NCBI RefSeq assembly: GCF_021310995.1
Contig: NZ_CP054150.1
Span: 2,480,001 to 2,544,000 of the forward strand
DNA length: 64,000 bases
DNA from: Agrobacterium vaccinii
GTDB taxonomy: Bacteria > Pseudomonadota > Alphaproteobacteria > Rhizobiales > Rhizobiaceae
Direction of reading: 5' to 3'
Below, one piece after another: positions 7,620-18,359 of this stretch (position 1 is its first letter; each line of letters begins with the position of its first letter). The notes below the pieces were generated by a model, which was not told the DNA's origin, made no database searches, and was given only the letters and a program-made list of their open reading frames with translations. The position numbers and the translations under genes are program-made.

Positions 7620-10600
7620 ATGTCAATCAAAGCAAGCATCTATCATCTGACGCATTATAAATATGACAGTCCGATTCGCCTCGGACCGCAGATCATCAGA
7701 TTGAAGCCTGCGCCGCATTCTCGTACCCACGTCATCAGCCACTCGCTCAAGGTCTCCCCCGCCAATCACTTCGTCAATTTACAACAGGACCCTTACGGCA
7801 ATTTTCTGGCGCGTTACGTCTTTCCTGATCCGGTAACGGAATTCCGCATCGAGGTCGATCTTGTCGCGGATATGACGGTCTATAATCCCTTCGACTTTTT
7901 CGTGGAGGAAAGCGCCACCTACTGGCCTTTTGAATATCCCGAAACGTTGAAGGCCGACCTGTCGATCTACCAGACACCAGAGCCGACGGGCCCGCTTCTG
8001 GAAAACTACCTGAAAACCCTCGACTGGACGGCGGGCCAACCCACCGTGGATATGGTCGTCGGTCTCAATGCCCGGCTGCAAAGCGAAATCGGCTATGTCA
8101 TCCGCATGGAAACCGGTGTGCAGACGCCCGAGGAAACGCTGGGAACCGCCAAGGGCTCGTGCCGCGACACGAGCTGGCTGCTGGTGCAAATCCTGCGCCA
8201 TCTCGGCTTTGCCGCCCGCTTCGTGTCTGGTTATCTCATTCAATTGACACCGGATTTGAAGGCGCTGGACGGCCCCTCGGGAACCGAGGTGGACTTCACC
8301 GATCTTCACGCCTGGGCGGAAGTCTATCTTCCCGGCGCGGGTTGGGTCGGGCTTGACCCGACCTCGGGCCTGCTGACCGGCGAAAGCCATGTGCCGCTGG
8401 CCGCAACCCCGCATTTCAGCAATGCCGCCCCCATTTCCGGCGGCTATTATGGCCAGGCCAACACCGAATTCGCCTTCGATATGAAGGTCACCCGCGTGGC
8501 CGAACATCCGCGCATCACCAAGCCCTTTTCGGACGAAAGCTGGGACCGCCTGAACGCCTTGGGCGAAGAGGTTGACAAGGTTCTGGCGCAACAGGATGTG
8601 CGCCTCACCATGGGCGGCGAGCCTACCTTTGTTTCGATCGATGATTTCGAATCGGGCGAATGGAACACAGACGCGGTTGGACCGACCAAGCGGGAAAAGG
8701 CCGATGTGCTGATCCGCAAGCTGCGCGAGCGCTTCGCCCCCAACGGCTTCCTGCATTACGGTCAGGGCAAGTGGTACCCCGGCGAAAGCCTGCCTCGCTG
8801 GACGTTTTCGCTCTATTGGCGCAAGGACGGCCAGTCCGTCTGGCACAATCCCGATCTGGTCGCCCGCGAAGGTGCCGATACCGGTGTCACCTCGGAAGAT
8901 GCCGAAAAGCTTCTGACCAACATCGCCGCCAATATCGGCATCGCCCCGGAACTGGTGCTGCCGGCTTACGAAGACCCGGCGGAATGGCTGATCAAGGAAG
9001 GCAACCTGCCTGACAATGTCGATCCATCCAATTCCAAGCTGAAGGACCCGGAAGAGCGCAACCGCATCGCCCGCGTGTTCGAGCGCGGCCTGACGACGCC
9101 GACTGGCTACATTCTGCCTGTGCAGGCTTGGAATGCTAAGGCGACATCCGAAAAGCGCTGGATGAGTGAGAAGTGGAAGACCCGGCGCGGCCGCATCTTC
9201 CTCGTTCCCGGTGATAGCCCGGTTGGCTACCGCATTCCGCTCGGCACCCTACCCCACGTGCCGCCATCGAAATTCCCCTATATCCATCCGGCCGATCCAT
9301 CGGTGACCCGTGGCCCTCTGCCGGATGCCGTGGCACCCACCGAACGCGTTCTGCCGGAAGCTTCGTTTCAGGCCTCGGAAGGGGCAACGCAGGAGCGCAT
9401 CGAGCAATCGATCAGCGATATCAACGGCGAAGTCCGCACCGCTTTGTCGGTGGAAGCGCGCGATGGACGTCTGTGCGTCTTCATGCCGCCGGTGGAAGAG
9501 ATCGAGGACTATCTCGATCTCGTCGCCGCCGCTGAAAAAGCCGCGACCGATCTTGGCCTTCCCGTCCACATTGAGGGCTATACCCCGCCGCATGACGAGC
9601 GCATGAACGTCATCCGCGTCGCGCCCGATCCCGGTGTTATCGAAGTCAACATCCACCCGGCGGCCAGCTGGAAGGATTGCGTCGACATCACCACTGCCGT
9701 GTATGAAGACGCACGTCAGACACGGCTGGGTGCGGATAAATTCATGATCGACGGTCGCCACACCGGCACCGGCGGCGGCAACCATGTGGTGGTGGGCGGT
9801 GCCAACCCCAATGACAGCCCGTTCCTGCGCCGTCCCGACCTGTTGAAGAGCCTCGTGCTGCACTGGCAGCGTCACCCCTCGCTGTCCTATCTCTTCTCCG
9901 GCCTGTTCATCGGCCCGACAAGCCAGGCACCGCGCATCGATGAAGCCCGTCATGACAGCATGTACGAGCTGGAAATCGCCATGGCGCAGGTGCCTATGCC
10001 GGGCAACGGCGAAGCACCGCCGCTGCCATGGCTGGTCGACCGCCTGTTCCGCAATCTGCTGACGGATGTCACCGGCAACACCCACCGCTCCGAGATTTGC
10101 ATCGACAAGCTGTTCTCCCCGGATGGCCCGACGGGTCGCTTGGGCCTAGTGGAATTCCGTGGCTTCGAAATGCCGCCGAATGCCCGCATGTCGCTGGCCC
10201 AGCAATTGCTGGTGCGTGCCATCATCGCCCGCTTCTGGAAGAACCCTGTCGGCGGAAAATTCGTGCGCTGGGGAACGGCGCTGGCCGACCGTTTCATGCT
10301 GCCGCATTACATCTGGGCGGATTTCCTCGATGTTCTCGCAGACCTGAAGGAAAACGGCTTCGACGTGAAACCGGAATGGTTTGCCGCCCAGCTGGAGTTT
10401 CGCTTCCCCTTCTTCGGCGAAGTCGAATATGAAGGCTCGAAGCTCGAACTGCGTCAGGCGCTGGAGCCATGGCATGTCATGGGCGAACAGGGTGCCATCG
10501 GCGGCACCGTGCGGTATGTGGACAGCTCCGTGGAGCGTTTGCAGGTGCGGCTGGAAACCTCCAACCCGTCGCGTTACACGGTGGCCTGCAACGGTCGCGC

Positions 10601-10952
10601 CGTGCCACTGAAGCAGACGGAAAACTCGGGCGTCTCGGTCGCTGGTGTGCGCTTCAAGGCATGGCAGCCCTCGCAGGGTCTTCACCCGGCCTTGCCGGTC
10701 AACACACCGCTAACCTTCGATATATATGATACATGGTCGAACAGATCGATCGGTGGCTGCATCTATCATGTTGCCCATCCGGGCGGACGCACCTATGAGA
10801 CGTTCCCCATCAACGGAAACGAAGCGGAAGCCAGAAGGCTTGCCCGTTTCGAGCCCTGGGGGCACACTGCCGGCCAATATACGTTGTGGCCGGAAGCTGC
10901 GTCGCCGGAATTCCCGCTGACGCTTGATTTGAGACGCCCGCAGGGAGTGTGA
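7620..10952 (+). CDS. Transglutaminase-like protein fused to putative amidoligase domain (DUF2126)
   Basis: A large cytoplasmic protein of 1110 residues. Residues 1-90 form the N-terminal beta domain found before bacterial transglutaminases ([19 protein letters not shown]). The papain-like core follows with Cys181 in [10 protein letters not shown], His230 in DLHAWAEVY and Asp246 in GLDPTSG, so the catalytic triad is intact. From about residue 330 to the end runs the DUF2126 region, listed as a putative amidoligase, with [19 protein letters not shown] and the His/Gly-rich [17 protein letters not shown]. The ATG at 7620 is preferred over an upstream frame start at 7461 because the family begins here. 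First gene of a three-gene operon; one base separates it from the next. Confidence 0.88.
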   Translation: MSIKASIYHLTHYKYDSPIRLGPQIIRLKPAPHSRTHVISHSLKVSPANHFVNLQQDPYGNFLARYVFPDPVTEFRIEVDLVADMTVYNPFDFFVEESATYWPFEYPETLKADLSIYQTPEPTGPLLENYLKTLDWTAGQPTVDMVVGLNARLQSEIGYVIRMETGVQTPEETLGTAKGSCRDTSWLLVQILRHLGFAARFVSGYLIQLTPDLKALDGPSGTEVDFTDLHAWAEVYLPGAGWVGLDPTSGLLTGESHVPLAATPHFSNAAPISGGYYGQANTEFAFDMKVTRVAEHPRITKPFSDESWDRLNALGEEVDKVLAQQDVRLTMGGEPTFVSIDDFESGEWNTDAVGPTKREKADVLIRKLRERFAPNGFLHYGQGKWYPGESLPRWTFSLYWRKDGQSVWHNPDLVAREGADTGVTSEDAEKLLTNIAANIGIAPELVLPAYEDPAEWLIKEGNLPDNVDPSNSKLKDPEERNRIARVFERGLTTPTGYILPVQAWNAKATSEKRWMSEKWKTRRGRIFLVPGDSPVGYRIPLGTLPHVPPSKFPYIHPADPSVTRGPLPDAVAPTERVLPEASFQASEGATQERIEQSISDINGEVRTALSVEARDGRLCVFMPPVEEIEDYLDLVAAAEKAATDLGLPVHIEGYTPPHDERMNVIRVAPDPGVIEVNIHPAASWKDCVDITTAVYEDARQTRLGADKFMIDGRHTGTGGGNHVVVGGANPNDSPFLRRPDLLKSLVLHWQRHPSLSYLFSGLFIGPTSQAPRIDEARHDSMYELEIAMAQVPMPGNGEAPPLPWLVDRLFRNLLTDVTGNTHRSEICIDKLFSPDGPTGRLGLVEFRGFEMPPNARMSLAQQLLVRAIIARFWKNPVGGKFVRWGTALADRFMLPHYIWADFLDVLADLKENGFDVKPEWFAAQLEFRFPFFGEVEYEGSKLELRQALEPWHVMGEQGAIGGTVRYVDSSVERLQVRLETSNPSRYTVACNGRAVPLKQTENSGVSVAGVRFKAWQPSQGLHPALPVNTPLTFDIYDTWSNRSIGGCIYHVAHPGGRTYETFPINGNEAEARRLARFEPWGHTAGQYTLWPEAASPEFPLTLDLRRPQGV

Positions 10953-10953
10953 C

Positions 10954-13362
10954 TTGGCAAAGGCACCGGCAATGGAACGGACAAATGATAAACCCGGCAT
11001 GGCCTCCATGCTGGATTATCGTTCCATGCCCGGAATTGCTGATGAAATGCTGGATATCAATGGTCGCATCCGCCCCGTCTGGCAGCCTTTCGTCAACGCG
11101 CTTTCCCGCATGGAAGAGCGCGAATTGCATGAGCGCTTTGCCCGCACCGACCGTTACCTGCGCGACGCCGGCGTGTTTTACCGCGATTACAGCGCGCAGG
11201 GAAACACCGAGCGCAACTGGCCGATTTCCCATATTCCCGTCCTGATCGACGACAAGGAATGGGAAGCGGTCTCCCACGGGCTCATTCAGCGCGCCAATCT
11301 GCTGGAGAGCATCGTTGCGGATTTTTACGGTGAAAACCGGCTGGTCCAACAGGGTTACGTGCCGCCGTCGCTGCTTGCCTCCAACCCGGAATATCTGCGT
11401 CCGCTCGTGGGCGTGAAACCGGCGGATGGCCACTATCTGCATTTCTGTTCGTTCGAAATAGGACGCGGGCCTGATGGTCACTGGTGGGTGCTGGCAGACC
11501 GCACGCAGGCACCATCGGGCGCGGGCTTTGCGCTGGAAAACCGCGTCGCCACCACCCGCGCCTTTTCCGATATCTACGCCGAATCCCATGTCCACCGCCT
11601 CGCCTCCTTCTTCGGCGCGTTTCGCGATACGCTGCAATCTCACCGCCAGCACCCGGATGACCGCATCGCGGTTCTAACGCCCGGCCCCGCCAGCGAAACC
11701 TATTTCGAACACGCCTATATCGCCCGCTATCTCGGCTTCATGCTGCTGGAAGGTGAAGACCTCACCGTCGTCAACAACCGCGTCATGGTCCGCACCGTGG
11801 CCGGTTTAAAGCCTATCGGCGTGTTGTGGCGGCGCCTCGATGCCTCCTATACCGACCCGCTGGAGCTGGACCAGAACTCCCATATCGGCACGCCCGGCAT
11901 GGTGCAGGCGCTGCGCTCCGGCTCGCTCAGCATGGTCAATGCGCTGGGGTCCGGCATTCTCGAAACCCGTGCGCTGCTCGCCTTCATGCCCGCCATCTGC
12001 CGCCATCTGCTGGGCGAAGATTTGGCAATGCCGTCCATCGCCACATGGTGGTGCGGCCAGCCGTCCGAGCGCGAACATGTTGCGCGCAATATCGAACGCA
12101 TGGTCATCGGCCCGGCCTATTCGCGCCTGCCCTTCTTCGATGATAACGGCCAGTCGGTTCTCGGTTCTTCGCTGCGCGAAACGGCCAAGGATTCTATCGG
12201 TGACTGGCTGGCAAGCGACGGCCACAAGCTCGTCGGCCAGGAAGTCGTCACGCTGTCCACAACCCCCGCTTTTGTCGATGGCAAACTGGTGCCCCGCCCT
12301 ATGAGCTTGCGCGTCTTCGCGGCCCGTACGCAGGATGGCTGGCAGGTCATGCCCGGTGGCTTTGCCCGCATCGGCCGCAGCAACGATACCGCGGCCATCG
12401 CCATGCAGGCAGGCGGCAGTGCTGCCGATGTCTGGATCGTCTCCGACAAGCCGGTGGAACGCACCACGCTTTTGCCAGCGGAAGAAAACTTCATCCGCAA
12501 CATGCCCGGCAGCCTGCCGAGCCGCGCCGCCGATAATCTCTTCTGGCTGGGCCGTTATATCGAGCGCGCAGAAGGGGCGTTACGCATCCTGCGCGCATGG
12601 CACGCTCGCTATGCTGAATCCGCCGATCCGAAGCAGCCGCTTCTGGCCCACGTCACCGAATACCTCGAAACCGTGGATATTGACGTAGAGGAAGCCGTTC
12701 CCGCAAGCCTCATCGCCAATCTCAACAGCGCCATTTATTCCGCCAGCAATATCAGAGACCGTTTCTCACCCGATGGCTGGCTGGCGCTGAACGATCTGGC
12801 CAAAACCGCCCGCCGCTTCCAGAGCAAGGTGGCCGCGGGTGATGACGCCACCCACGCCATGACGGTTCTCTTGCGCAAGCTGGCGGGCTTTGCCGGTTTG
12901 GTGCATGAAAACATGTACCGCTTCACCGGCTGGCGGTTCCTGTCCATCGGTCGTTATCTGGAACGCGGCCTGCATCTCACCCGTCTTCTGGGCCATATGA
13001 GCGGGCCGGATGCGCCTGACGGTTCCCATGACATGCTGCTCGAAATCGGCGACAGCGTCATGACCCATCGCCGCCGCTACAACGTCAACACGGCAGCACT
13101 GACGGTAATGGACCTGCTTGGCCTCGATCCGCTCAACCCGCGCTCCATTCTGTTCCAACTCAACGAAATCCGCACCGAGGTGGAGCAGCTGCCCAATGCT
13201 TTCGTCAACGGGCAGATGTCGCCCTTCTACCGCGAGGTCATGCGCGTCCATTCCGGCCTTGCCGTGATGACGCCAGAAAACCTGTCGCCCGCCGTCTTCC
13301 GGCAATTGGAGCAGGATCTCGAACATCTCTCGGACCTTCTCGCCCAGACATATCTCGGATAA
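10954..13362 (+). CDS. Circularly permuted ATP-grasp protein fused to alpha-E domain
   Basis: The 802-residue product starts with TTG at 10954, with GGGAG six bases upstream, directly after the previous stop; an ATG at 10972 is the alternative. Residues about 60-480 match circularly permuted ATP-grasp ligases (FYRDYSAQGNTERNWPISHIP; VLTPGPASETYFEHAYIARYLG; IGVLWRRLD; NALGSGILETRALLAFMP). Residues about 512-802 are the helical alpha-E domain, opening with RAADNLFWLGRYIERAEGA. Comparative-genomics work on ATP-grasp amidoligases predicted that this pair, with transglutaminases, makes and processes unknown peptides or modifies proteins. No substrate peptide gene is visible nearby. Confidence 0.9.
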   Translation: MAKAPAMERTNDKPGMASMLDYRSMPGIADEMLDINGRIRPVWQPFVNALSRMEERELHERFARTDRYLRDAGVFYRDYSAQGNTERNWPISHIPVLIDDKEWEAVSHGLIQRANLLESIVADFYGENRLVQQGYVPPSLLASNPEYLRPLVGVKPADGHYLHFCSFEIGRGPDGHWWVLADRTQAPSGAGFALENRVATTRAFSDIYAESHVHRLASFFGAFRDTLQSHRQHPDDRIAVLTPGPASETYFEHAYIARYLGFMLLEGEDLTVVNNRVMVRTVAGLKPIGVLWRRLDASYTDPLELDQNSHIGTPGMVQALRSGSLSMVNALGSGILETRALLAFMPAICRHLLGEDLAMPSIATWWCGQPSEREHVARNIERMVIGPAYSRLPFFDDNGQSVLGSSLRETAKDSIGDWLASDGHKLVGQEVVTLSTTPAFVDGKLVPRPMSLRVFAARTQDGWQVMPGGFARIGRSNDTAAIAMQAGGSAADVWIVSDKPVERTTLLPAEENFIRNMPGSLPSRAADNLFWLGRYIERAEGALRILRAWHARYAESADPKQPLLAHVTEYLETVDIDVEEAVPASLIANLNSAIYSASNIRDRFSPDGWLALNDLAKTARRFQSKVAAGDDATHAMTVLLRKLAGFAGLVHENMYRFTGWRFLSIGRYLERGLHLTRLLGHMSGPDAPDGSHDMLLEIGDSVMTHRRRYNVNTAALTVMDLLGLDPLNPRSILFQLNEIRTEVEQLPNAFVNGQMSPFYREVMRVHSGLAVMTPENLSPAVFRQLEQDLEHLSDLLAQTYLG

Positions 13363-13365
13363 GCC

Positions 13366-14247
13366 ATGCTCTACGATCTGACGCTGCACATGGGCTATAT
13401 CTACGATACGCTGGCATCCGGCGCGCGCCACATCATCCGCATCATGCCGCTGTCCATCCCCGGTCGGCAAAGGCTGATCGCAGGCACGCTCAGCGTTTCC
13501 CCCTCCCCGGATGAGCGCACCGTCTTCAATGATTTTTTCCAGCAAAGCGCTACGTCCGTTTTCCTGCGCGCCTCCCACGACAAGCTGGATATCCGCATGC
13601 AGGCTCGCGTGTCCGTGGAGAGCCCGTCTCTGACGGCAGATTTCTCGCCGCAACTTGCGAGACTGCCCGCCGAACTGGCCAGCGTCTGGTCGCTCGATCC
13701 ACAGTCACCGCATCATCTGGCAGGCATCAGCCCGCGCATCGGTGAGAACGCAGCCATTGCGGCCTACGCCCGCGAAACGATCCAGCCCGGCATGACCATC
13801 CGCGAAATCGCGATGGCGCTGTGCAAGCGCATCTACAAGGACTTCAAATATGATGGCGAAGCGACCACGGTAGACACCACACCGGCGGAAGCCTTCAAGC
13901 TAAAACGCGGCGTTTGCCAGGATTTCTCGCATATCATGATTTCGGCACTGCGCAGCCTCGGCATTCCTGCCGGTTACGTCAGCGGCTTCCTGCGCACCAT
14001 ACCGCCAGCGGGCAAGGAACGGCTGGAAGGTGCAGACGCCATGCATGCCTGGGTGCGCGTCTGGTGTGGAGAGGCGACGGGTTACATCGAACTCGACCCG
14101 ACCAATGACATCGTCGCTGGCAGCGACCACATCGTAGTCGGCTACGGTCGAGATTACGCCGATATCGCCCCCGTTATCGGCGTGCTGAAAAGCTACGGCA
14201 ACCAGCAGACCACGCAGGCCGTCGACGTCATTCCCGTCAAGCATTGA
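13366..14247 (+). CDS. Transglutaminase-like cysteine protease family protein
   Basis: A 293-residue protein starting three bases after the ATP-grasp stop. An N-terminal beta domain (about 1-90) is followed by the transglutaminase core with Cys184 in RGVCQDFSHIM, His227 in DAMHAWVRV and Asp244 in ELDPTND, a complete triad. Bacterial members act as peptidases or as amide-bond-forming or -exchanging enzymes. With the upstream transglutaminase/DUF2126 protein it gives the operon two related thiol enzymes, perhaps one to trim and one to join or release products made by the ATP-grasp ligase. That division of labour is inference. Confidence 0.9.
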   Translation: MLYDLTLHMGYIYDTLASGARHIIRIMPLSIPGRQRLIAGTLSVSPSPDERTVFNDFFQQSATSVFLRASHDKLDIRMQARVSVESPSLTADFSPQLARLPAELASVWSLDPQSPHHLAGISPRIGENAAIAAYARETIQPGMTIREIAMALCKRIYKDFKYDGEATTVDTTPAEAFKLKRGVCQDFSHIMISALRSLGIPAGYVSGFLRTIPPAGKERLEGADAMHAWVRVWCGEATGYIELDPTNDIVAGSDHIVVGYGRDYADIAPVIGVLKSYGNQQTTQAVDVIPVKH

Positions 14248-14415
14248 AGCTGCACCAAAATGGAACGAAACCCGTGTCGCAACGGCACAGAGCCTCGTTT
14301 CACGACAAAAACCTGTCCCGTTTCCAGCACTCGATAAATTTACTCACGTTACGTTAGGAAAATCTACATCGCCTGTAGGTAGTGGTGATTCCATACGATA
14401 ATCGAACGGGCGGAC

Positions 14416-15669
14416 ATGATGTTCAATGGGGCCGGAATGACGAAACGGGTGCGCGCACTGCTGACAGACAGACAGGGCAATTTTGCCATGATGACGGCGC
14501 TGACGCTGCCTTTGCTGATGGGTTTTGCGGGCGCTGGTCTTGAACTGACCAAGGCCCTGCAGGTCAAATCCGATCTCCAGAACGCAGCCGATTCGGGCAC
14601 GCTTGCTGCCGCCACCAAGTTTCGTGAGACCGAGGGCAAGTTGAGCGACGACCAGCTCAAGGCAGAAGTGAAACAATTCCTCGGTGCGACGGATTTCGCA
14701 AAGGAACTGAAGCCTGCCGACAAGCAAGAGCTGGACGAGAACATCAACTCGGTCGCTTCCCGGTTCAAGACATCCAAGGGCGATGGCTTCCGCATCGCCA
14801 CCACCGTCAGCTACAAAATGCCGCTGAACCCGCTGCTGAGCTTCATCGGCGCCAAAACGCTGACACTCAGCGCCACCAGCACGTCCGAAAGCAGCTTCAA
14901 CAACGGCTCGCCGCTATCGATGTATCTTGTCCTGGACCGCTCCGGCTCAATGTCCTTCAAGACCGATACGATCGACAAAAGCAAAAGCTCCTGTCAGAAT
15001 TTCACGGTGGAGAACTGGACCTCGAAACCCTCGACGGTTAAAGCCTCGAGCCCGTGTTACGTGGCAAAGAGCACCTCGCTAAAAACCGCCGTCAACTATC
15101 TGGTGGCGACCCTCAACACATCCGATATCACCTACAAGGCGAGCGGATCACCTGAATCGACCTTTGTCCGCACCGGCGCAATCGCCTATAACGACAAAAG
15201 CTTTGCCGGGCAGGATATCGACTGGGGAACGCAAAAGGCCAATGCCTATGTGCAAGCCATCCCGCTCGTCCCGGAAGGCGGAACCAATGCGGACGCCGCG
15301 CTCATTACCGCCTTCAACGCACTGAAAAGTACCAACACCAAAGAAAGTGACGAGCACAAGAAGAAAGGCAATCTTTCGTTCAAGCGATACATTGTTTTGA
15401 TGACGGATGGTGAAATGACCGGATCGAGCAACAGCTGGAACGCGGCGGTGGATGCTTCAGTGCGCGCCACCTGCGCCAAAGCGAAGGCCGACGATATCGA
15501 CATCTTCACCGTCGCCTTCATGGCGCCGCCCAAGGGCAAATCGCTTCTCCAGGCCTGCGCCACCAGCGCGGACAACTATTACGCGCCGGAAAATATGGAA
15601 GAAATCGTTGCTGCCTTTGGTGATATCGCCCGAAAAGCCTCTGGAAATGTCAGCCGCCTGACCAACTGA
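14416..15669 (+). CDS. TadE/TadG-like pilus-assembly protein with VWA domain
   Basis: The 417-residue protein opens with a basic stretch, then the Tad motif RQGNFAMMTALTLPLLMGF, a hydrophobic segment anchoring it in the inner membrane (about residues 28-45). ELTKALQVKSDLQNAADSGTLAAA follows in style with TadG proteins. From about residue 172 runs a von Willebrand A domain: MIDAS motif DRSGSMS, then a Cys-containing insertion, and a later VLMTDGEMTGSSN. Such proteins are secreted or envelope-anchored parts of tight-adherence pilus systems. No other tad genes are in the window, so this is an orphan copy. An ATG at 14437 is an alternative start. Confidence 0.82.
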   Translation: MMFNGAGMTKRVRALLTDRQGNFAMMTALTLPLLMGFAGAGLELTKALQVKSDLQNAADSGTLAAATKFRETEGKLSDDQLKAEVKQFLGATDFAKELKPADKQELDENINSVASRFKTSKGDGFRIATTVSYKMPLNPLLSFIGAKTLTLSATSTSESSFNNGSPLSMYLVLDRSGSMSFKTDTIDKSKSSCQNFTVENWTSKPSTVKASSPCYVAKSTSLKTAVNYLVATLNTSDITYKASGSPESTFVRTGAIAYNDKSFAGQDIDWGTQKANAYVQAIPLVPEGGTNADAALITAFNALKSTNTKESDEHKKKGNLSFKRYIVLMTDGEMTGSSNSWNAAVDASVRATCAKAKADDIDIFTVAFMAPPKGKSLLQACATSADNYYAPENMEEIVAAFGDIARKASGNVSRLTN

Positions 15670-15692
15670 AATCCTTAACGCCTATTTGATAG

Positions 15693-15726
15693 ACCACGGA
15701 AACCACATCGGTTTTCGTGGTTTTTT
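15693..15726 (+). terminator. Intrinsic terminator after the VWA gene
   Basis: A 12-bp stem (ACCACGGAAACC pairing with GGTTTTCGTGGT, one G-T pair) closes a five-base loop and is followed by six T residues. It lies 24 bases after the VWA stop and isolates it from glgP. Confidence 0.9.
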
Positions 15727-15842
15727 GTTATTTTCACATCATGTCCATAACCCTGTCATATCTCTCTAAGTCATTCACGTTTCCGACAAAACGGCTGTTG
15801 CCACGGCCCGATATCGGTGCATAAATCACTGGTATAACTGGC

Positions 15843-18359
15843 ATGCCGGATCGACAGAATCAGACACTCTCCTCCCAACAAGGTGCTGACCGACCAATGA
15901 TCAATAAACTCGTCACCAACGATCTTCCTCGTCCCGCCCCGCGTAGTTCGGAACCAGAAGTTCTCGCTTCCGAAATCATCGAGCGACTGACCTACCGCAT
16001 CGGCAAGGACGTCAAGGTTGCCAAGCCGCACGACTGGCTGACCGCCACCATTCTGGTCATCAGAGACCGCGTCATCGACAAGTGGATGGAATCTACCCGC
16101 AAAGCCTATCAGCACGACAGCAAGCGCGTTTATTATCTGTCGCTGGAATTCCTCATCGGTCGCCTGATGCGCGATGCCATCTCCAACCTTGGCCTGATGG
16201 GCGAAATCAAGGATGCGCTGACATCGCTGGGTGTCGAGTTCGACGTCATTGCCGGTCTGGAGCCGGATGCCGCCCTTGGTAATGGCGGCCTTGGCCGTCT
16301 CGCTGCCTGTTTCATGGAATCCATGGCGACCGTCGATATCCCGGCCTATGGCTACGGCATCCGTTACGTGCACGGCCTGTTCCGCCAGCAGATGGCCGAC
16401 GGCTGGCAGGTGGAACTGCCCGAGACATGGCTTGCACACGGCAACCCCTGGGAATTCGAGCGTCGTGAAAGCTCCTACGAAATCGGTTACGGCGGTTCCG
16501 TCGAGACCGTCGGCGGCTATGAAGAGCCGCAGCGCTTCGTCTGGAAGCCTGCCGAGCGCGTCATCGCCACCGCCTTCGACACGCCGGTCGTCGGCTGGCG
16601 CGGCACCCGCGTCAACACGCTGCGCCTCTGGTCTGCCCAGCCGATCGACCCGATTCTGCTTGACGCCTTCAATGCGGGCGACCACATCGGTGCTCTCAGA
16701 GAAAGCAACAAGGCCGAGGCCCTGACCCGCGTTCTCTACCCTGCGGATGCCAATCCTGCCGGTCAGGAGCTGCGTCTGCGCCAGGAATATTTCTTCTCGT
16801 CGGCCTCGCTTCAGGACATTCTGCGCCGCCACTTGCAGCAATATCCCGACCTGACCAATCTGCCGGAAAAGGTCTCCATCCAGCTCAACGACACGCATCC
16901 GGCCATTTCCATCGCCGAATTGATGCGCCTTCTGTGCGATATTCACGGCATGGAATTCGAAGAGGCCTGGACACTGACGCGCGGCACCTTCTCCTACACC
17001 AACCACACGCTTCTGCCCGAAGCGCTGGAAAGCTGGCCAGTGCCGCTGCTGGAACGCCTGCTGCCACGTCACATGCAGATCATCTACGCGATCAATGCCA
17101 ACACCCTTCTGGTTGCCCGCAAGGAACAGACGATGAGCGACCAGCAGGTCCGCTCCATTTCGCTGATCGAAGAAGGCGGAGAACGCCGGGTGCGCATGGG
17201 CAACCTCGCCTTCATCGGCTCGCATTCCATCAACGGCGTGTCGGCGCTTCACACAGAGCTCATGAAGGTCACGGTGTTTTCCGACCTGCACAAGCTCTAC
17301 CCGGACCGCATCAACAACAAGACCAACGGCATCACCCCACGCCGCTGGCTTATGCAGTGCAATCCGGGCCTGACGGACCTCATCCGCCAGTCCATCGGCG
17401 ACGAATTCCTTGACGATGCCGAAAAGCTCGCAGCACTCGACCGTTTTGCCGAAGACAAGGGCTTTCGCGAAAAGTTTGCCGAAATCAAGCGGCAGAACAA
17501 GGCGCGCCTTGCCAATGTCGTGGCACAGCGCATGGGCATCCGCCTCGATCCATCCGCTATGTTCGATATTCAGATCAAGCGCATCCACGAATATAAGCGC
17601 CAGCTTCTGAACCTCGTCGAAGCCGTTGCTCTTTATGATCAAATCCGCTCACGCCCGGAACTGGATTGGGTGCCACGCGTTAAGTTCTTCGCTGGCAAAG
17701 CAGCACCGAGTTATCACAACGCCAAGCTGATCATAAAGCTCGCCAATGATATCGCGCGTGTCATCAATAACGATCCGGCGGTGCGGGGTCTTCTGAAAGT
17801 GGTTTTCATTCCAAATTATAACGTGTCCCTTGCCGAAATCATGGTTCCGGCTGCTGACCTGTCAGAGCAGATTTCGACGGCTGGCATGGAAGCATCCGGC
17901 ACCGGCAACATGAAATTCGGTCTGAACGGCGCGCTGACCATCGGCACGCTCGACGGTGCCAATGTCGAAATGCTTGAGCATGTCGGCAAGGACAATATCG
18001 TCATTTTCGGCAAGACCGCAGAAGAGGTTTCGCAGGCACGCTCGGAAGGTCACGATCCGCGCGCCATCATCGAAAATTCCGCTGAACTGTCGCAGGCGCT
18101 GTCATCCATCGCCTCTGGCGTCTTCTCGCCTGATGACCGGTCCCGTTTTTCGGAACTGATGGACGGCATCTATAACAATGACTGGTTCATGGTCGCCGCC
18201 GATTTCGACGCTTACGCCCAGGCACAGCGTGATGTCGACGCAATCTGGAGCGATCCTTCGAGCTGGTACGAAAAAACCGTACGCAATACGGCACGCATGG
18301 GCTGGTTCTCGTCCGACCGGACGATCCGGCAATATGCAACCGAAATCTGGAGGGCCTGA
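15843..18359 (+). CDS. glgP: Glycogen phosphorylase
   Basis: The 838-residue protein follows the family from YYLSLEFLIGRLMRDA (about residue 98) through NDTHPAISIAELMRLL and TNGITPRRWL to the pyridoxal-phosphate site EASGTGNMKFGLNGALTIGT near residue 680, where the Lys in NMKF binds the cofactor. It phosphorolyses glycogen to glucose-1-phosphate in the cytoplasm. The start at 15843 is the first in frame; an ATG at 15897 gives 820 residues, nearer to typical size, but neither has a strong ribosome site. The stop overlaps glgB's ATG (TGATG), so both are translated from one operon. Confidence 0.95.
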   Translation: MPDRQNQTLSSQQGADRPMINKLVTNDLPRPAPRSSEPEVLASEIIERLTYRIGKDVKVAKPHDWLTATILVIRDRVIDKWMESTRKAYQHDSKRVYYLSLEFLIGRLMRDAISNLGLMGEIKDALTSLGVEFDVIAGLEPDAALGNGGLGRLAACFMESMATVDIPAYGYGIRYVHGLFRQQMADGWQVELPETWLAHGNPWEFERRESSYEIGYGGSVETVGGYEEPQRFVWKPAERVIATAFDTPVVGWRGTRVNTLRLWSAQPIDPILLDAFNAGDHIGALRESNKAEALTRVLYPADANPAGQELRLRQEYFFSSASLQDILRRHLQQYPDLTNLPEKVSIQLNDTHPAISIAELMRLLCDIHGMEFEEAWTLTRGTFSYTNHTLLPEALESWPVPLLERLLPRHMQIIYAINANTLLVARKEQTMSDQQVRSISLIEEGGERRVRMGNLAFIGSHSINGVSALHTELMKVTVFSDLHKLYPDRINNKTNGITPRRWLMQCNPGLTDLIRQSIGDEFLDDAEKLAALDRFAEDKGFREKFAEIKRQNKARLANVVAQRMGIRLDPSAMFDIQIKRIHEYKRQLLNLVEAVALYDQIRSRPELDWVPRVKFFAGKAAPSYHNAKLIIKLANDIARVINNDPAVRGLLKVVFIPNYNVSLAEIMVPAADLSEQISTAGMEASGTGNMKFGLNGALTIGTLDGANVEMLEHVGKDNIVIFGKTAEEVSQARSEGHDPRAIIENSAELSQALSSIASGVFSPDDRSRFSELMDGIYNNDWFMVAADFDAYAQAQRDVDAIWSDPSSWYEKTVRNTARMGWFSSDRTIRQYATEIWRA

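Noticed and set aside
15771..17642. 623-codon minus-strand frame inside glgP
   Set aside because: It mirrors a strongly conserved gene, has no family motif and is produced by GC-rich third positions.
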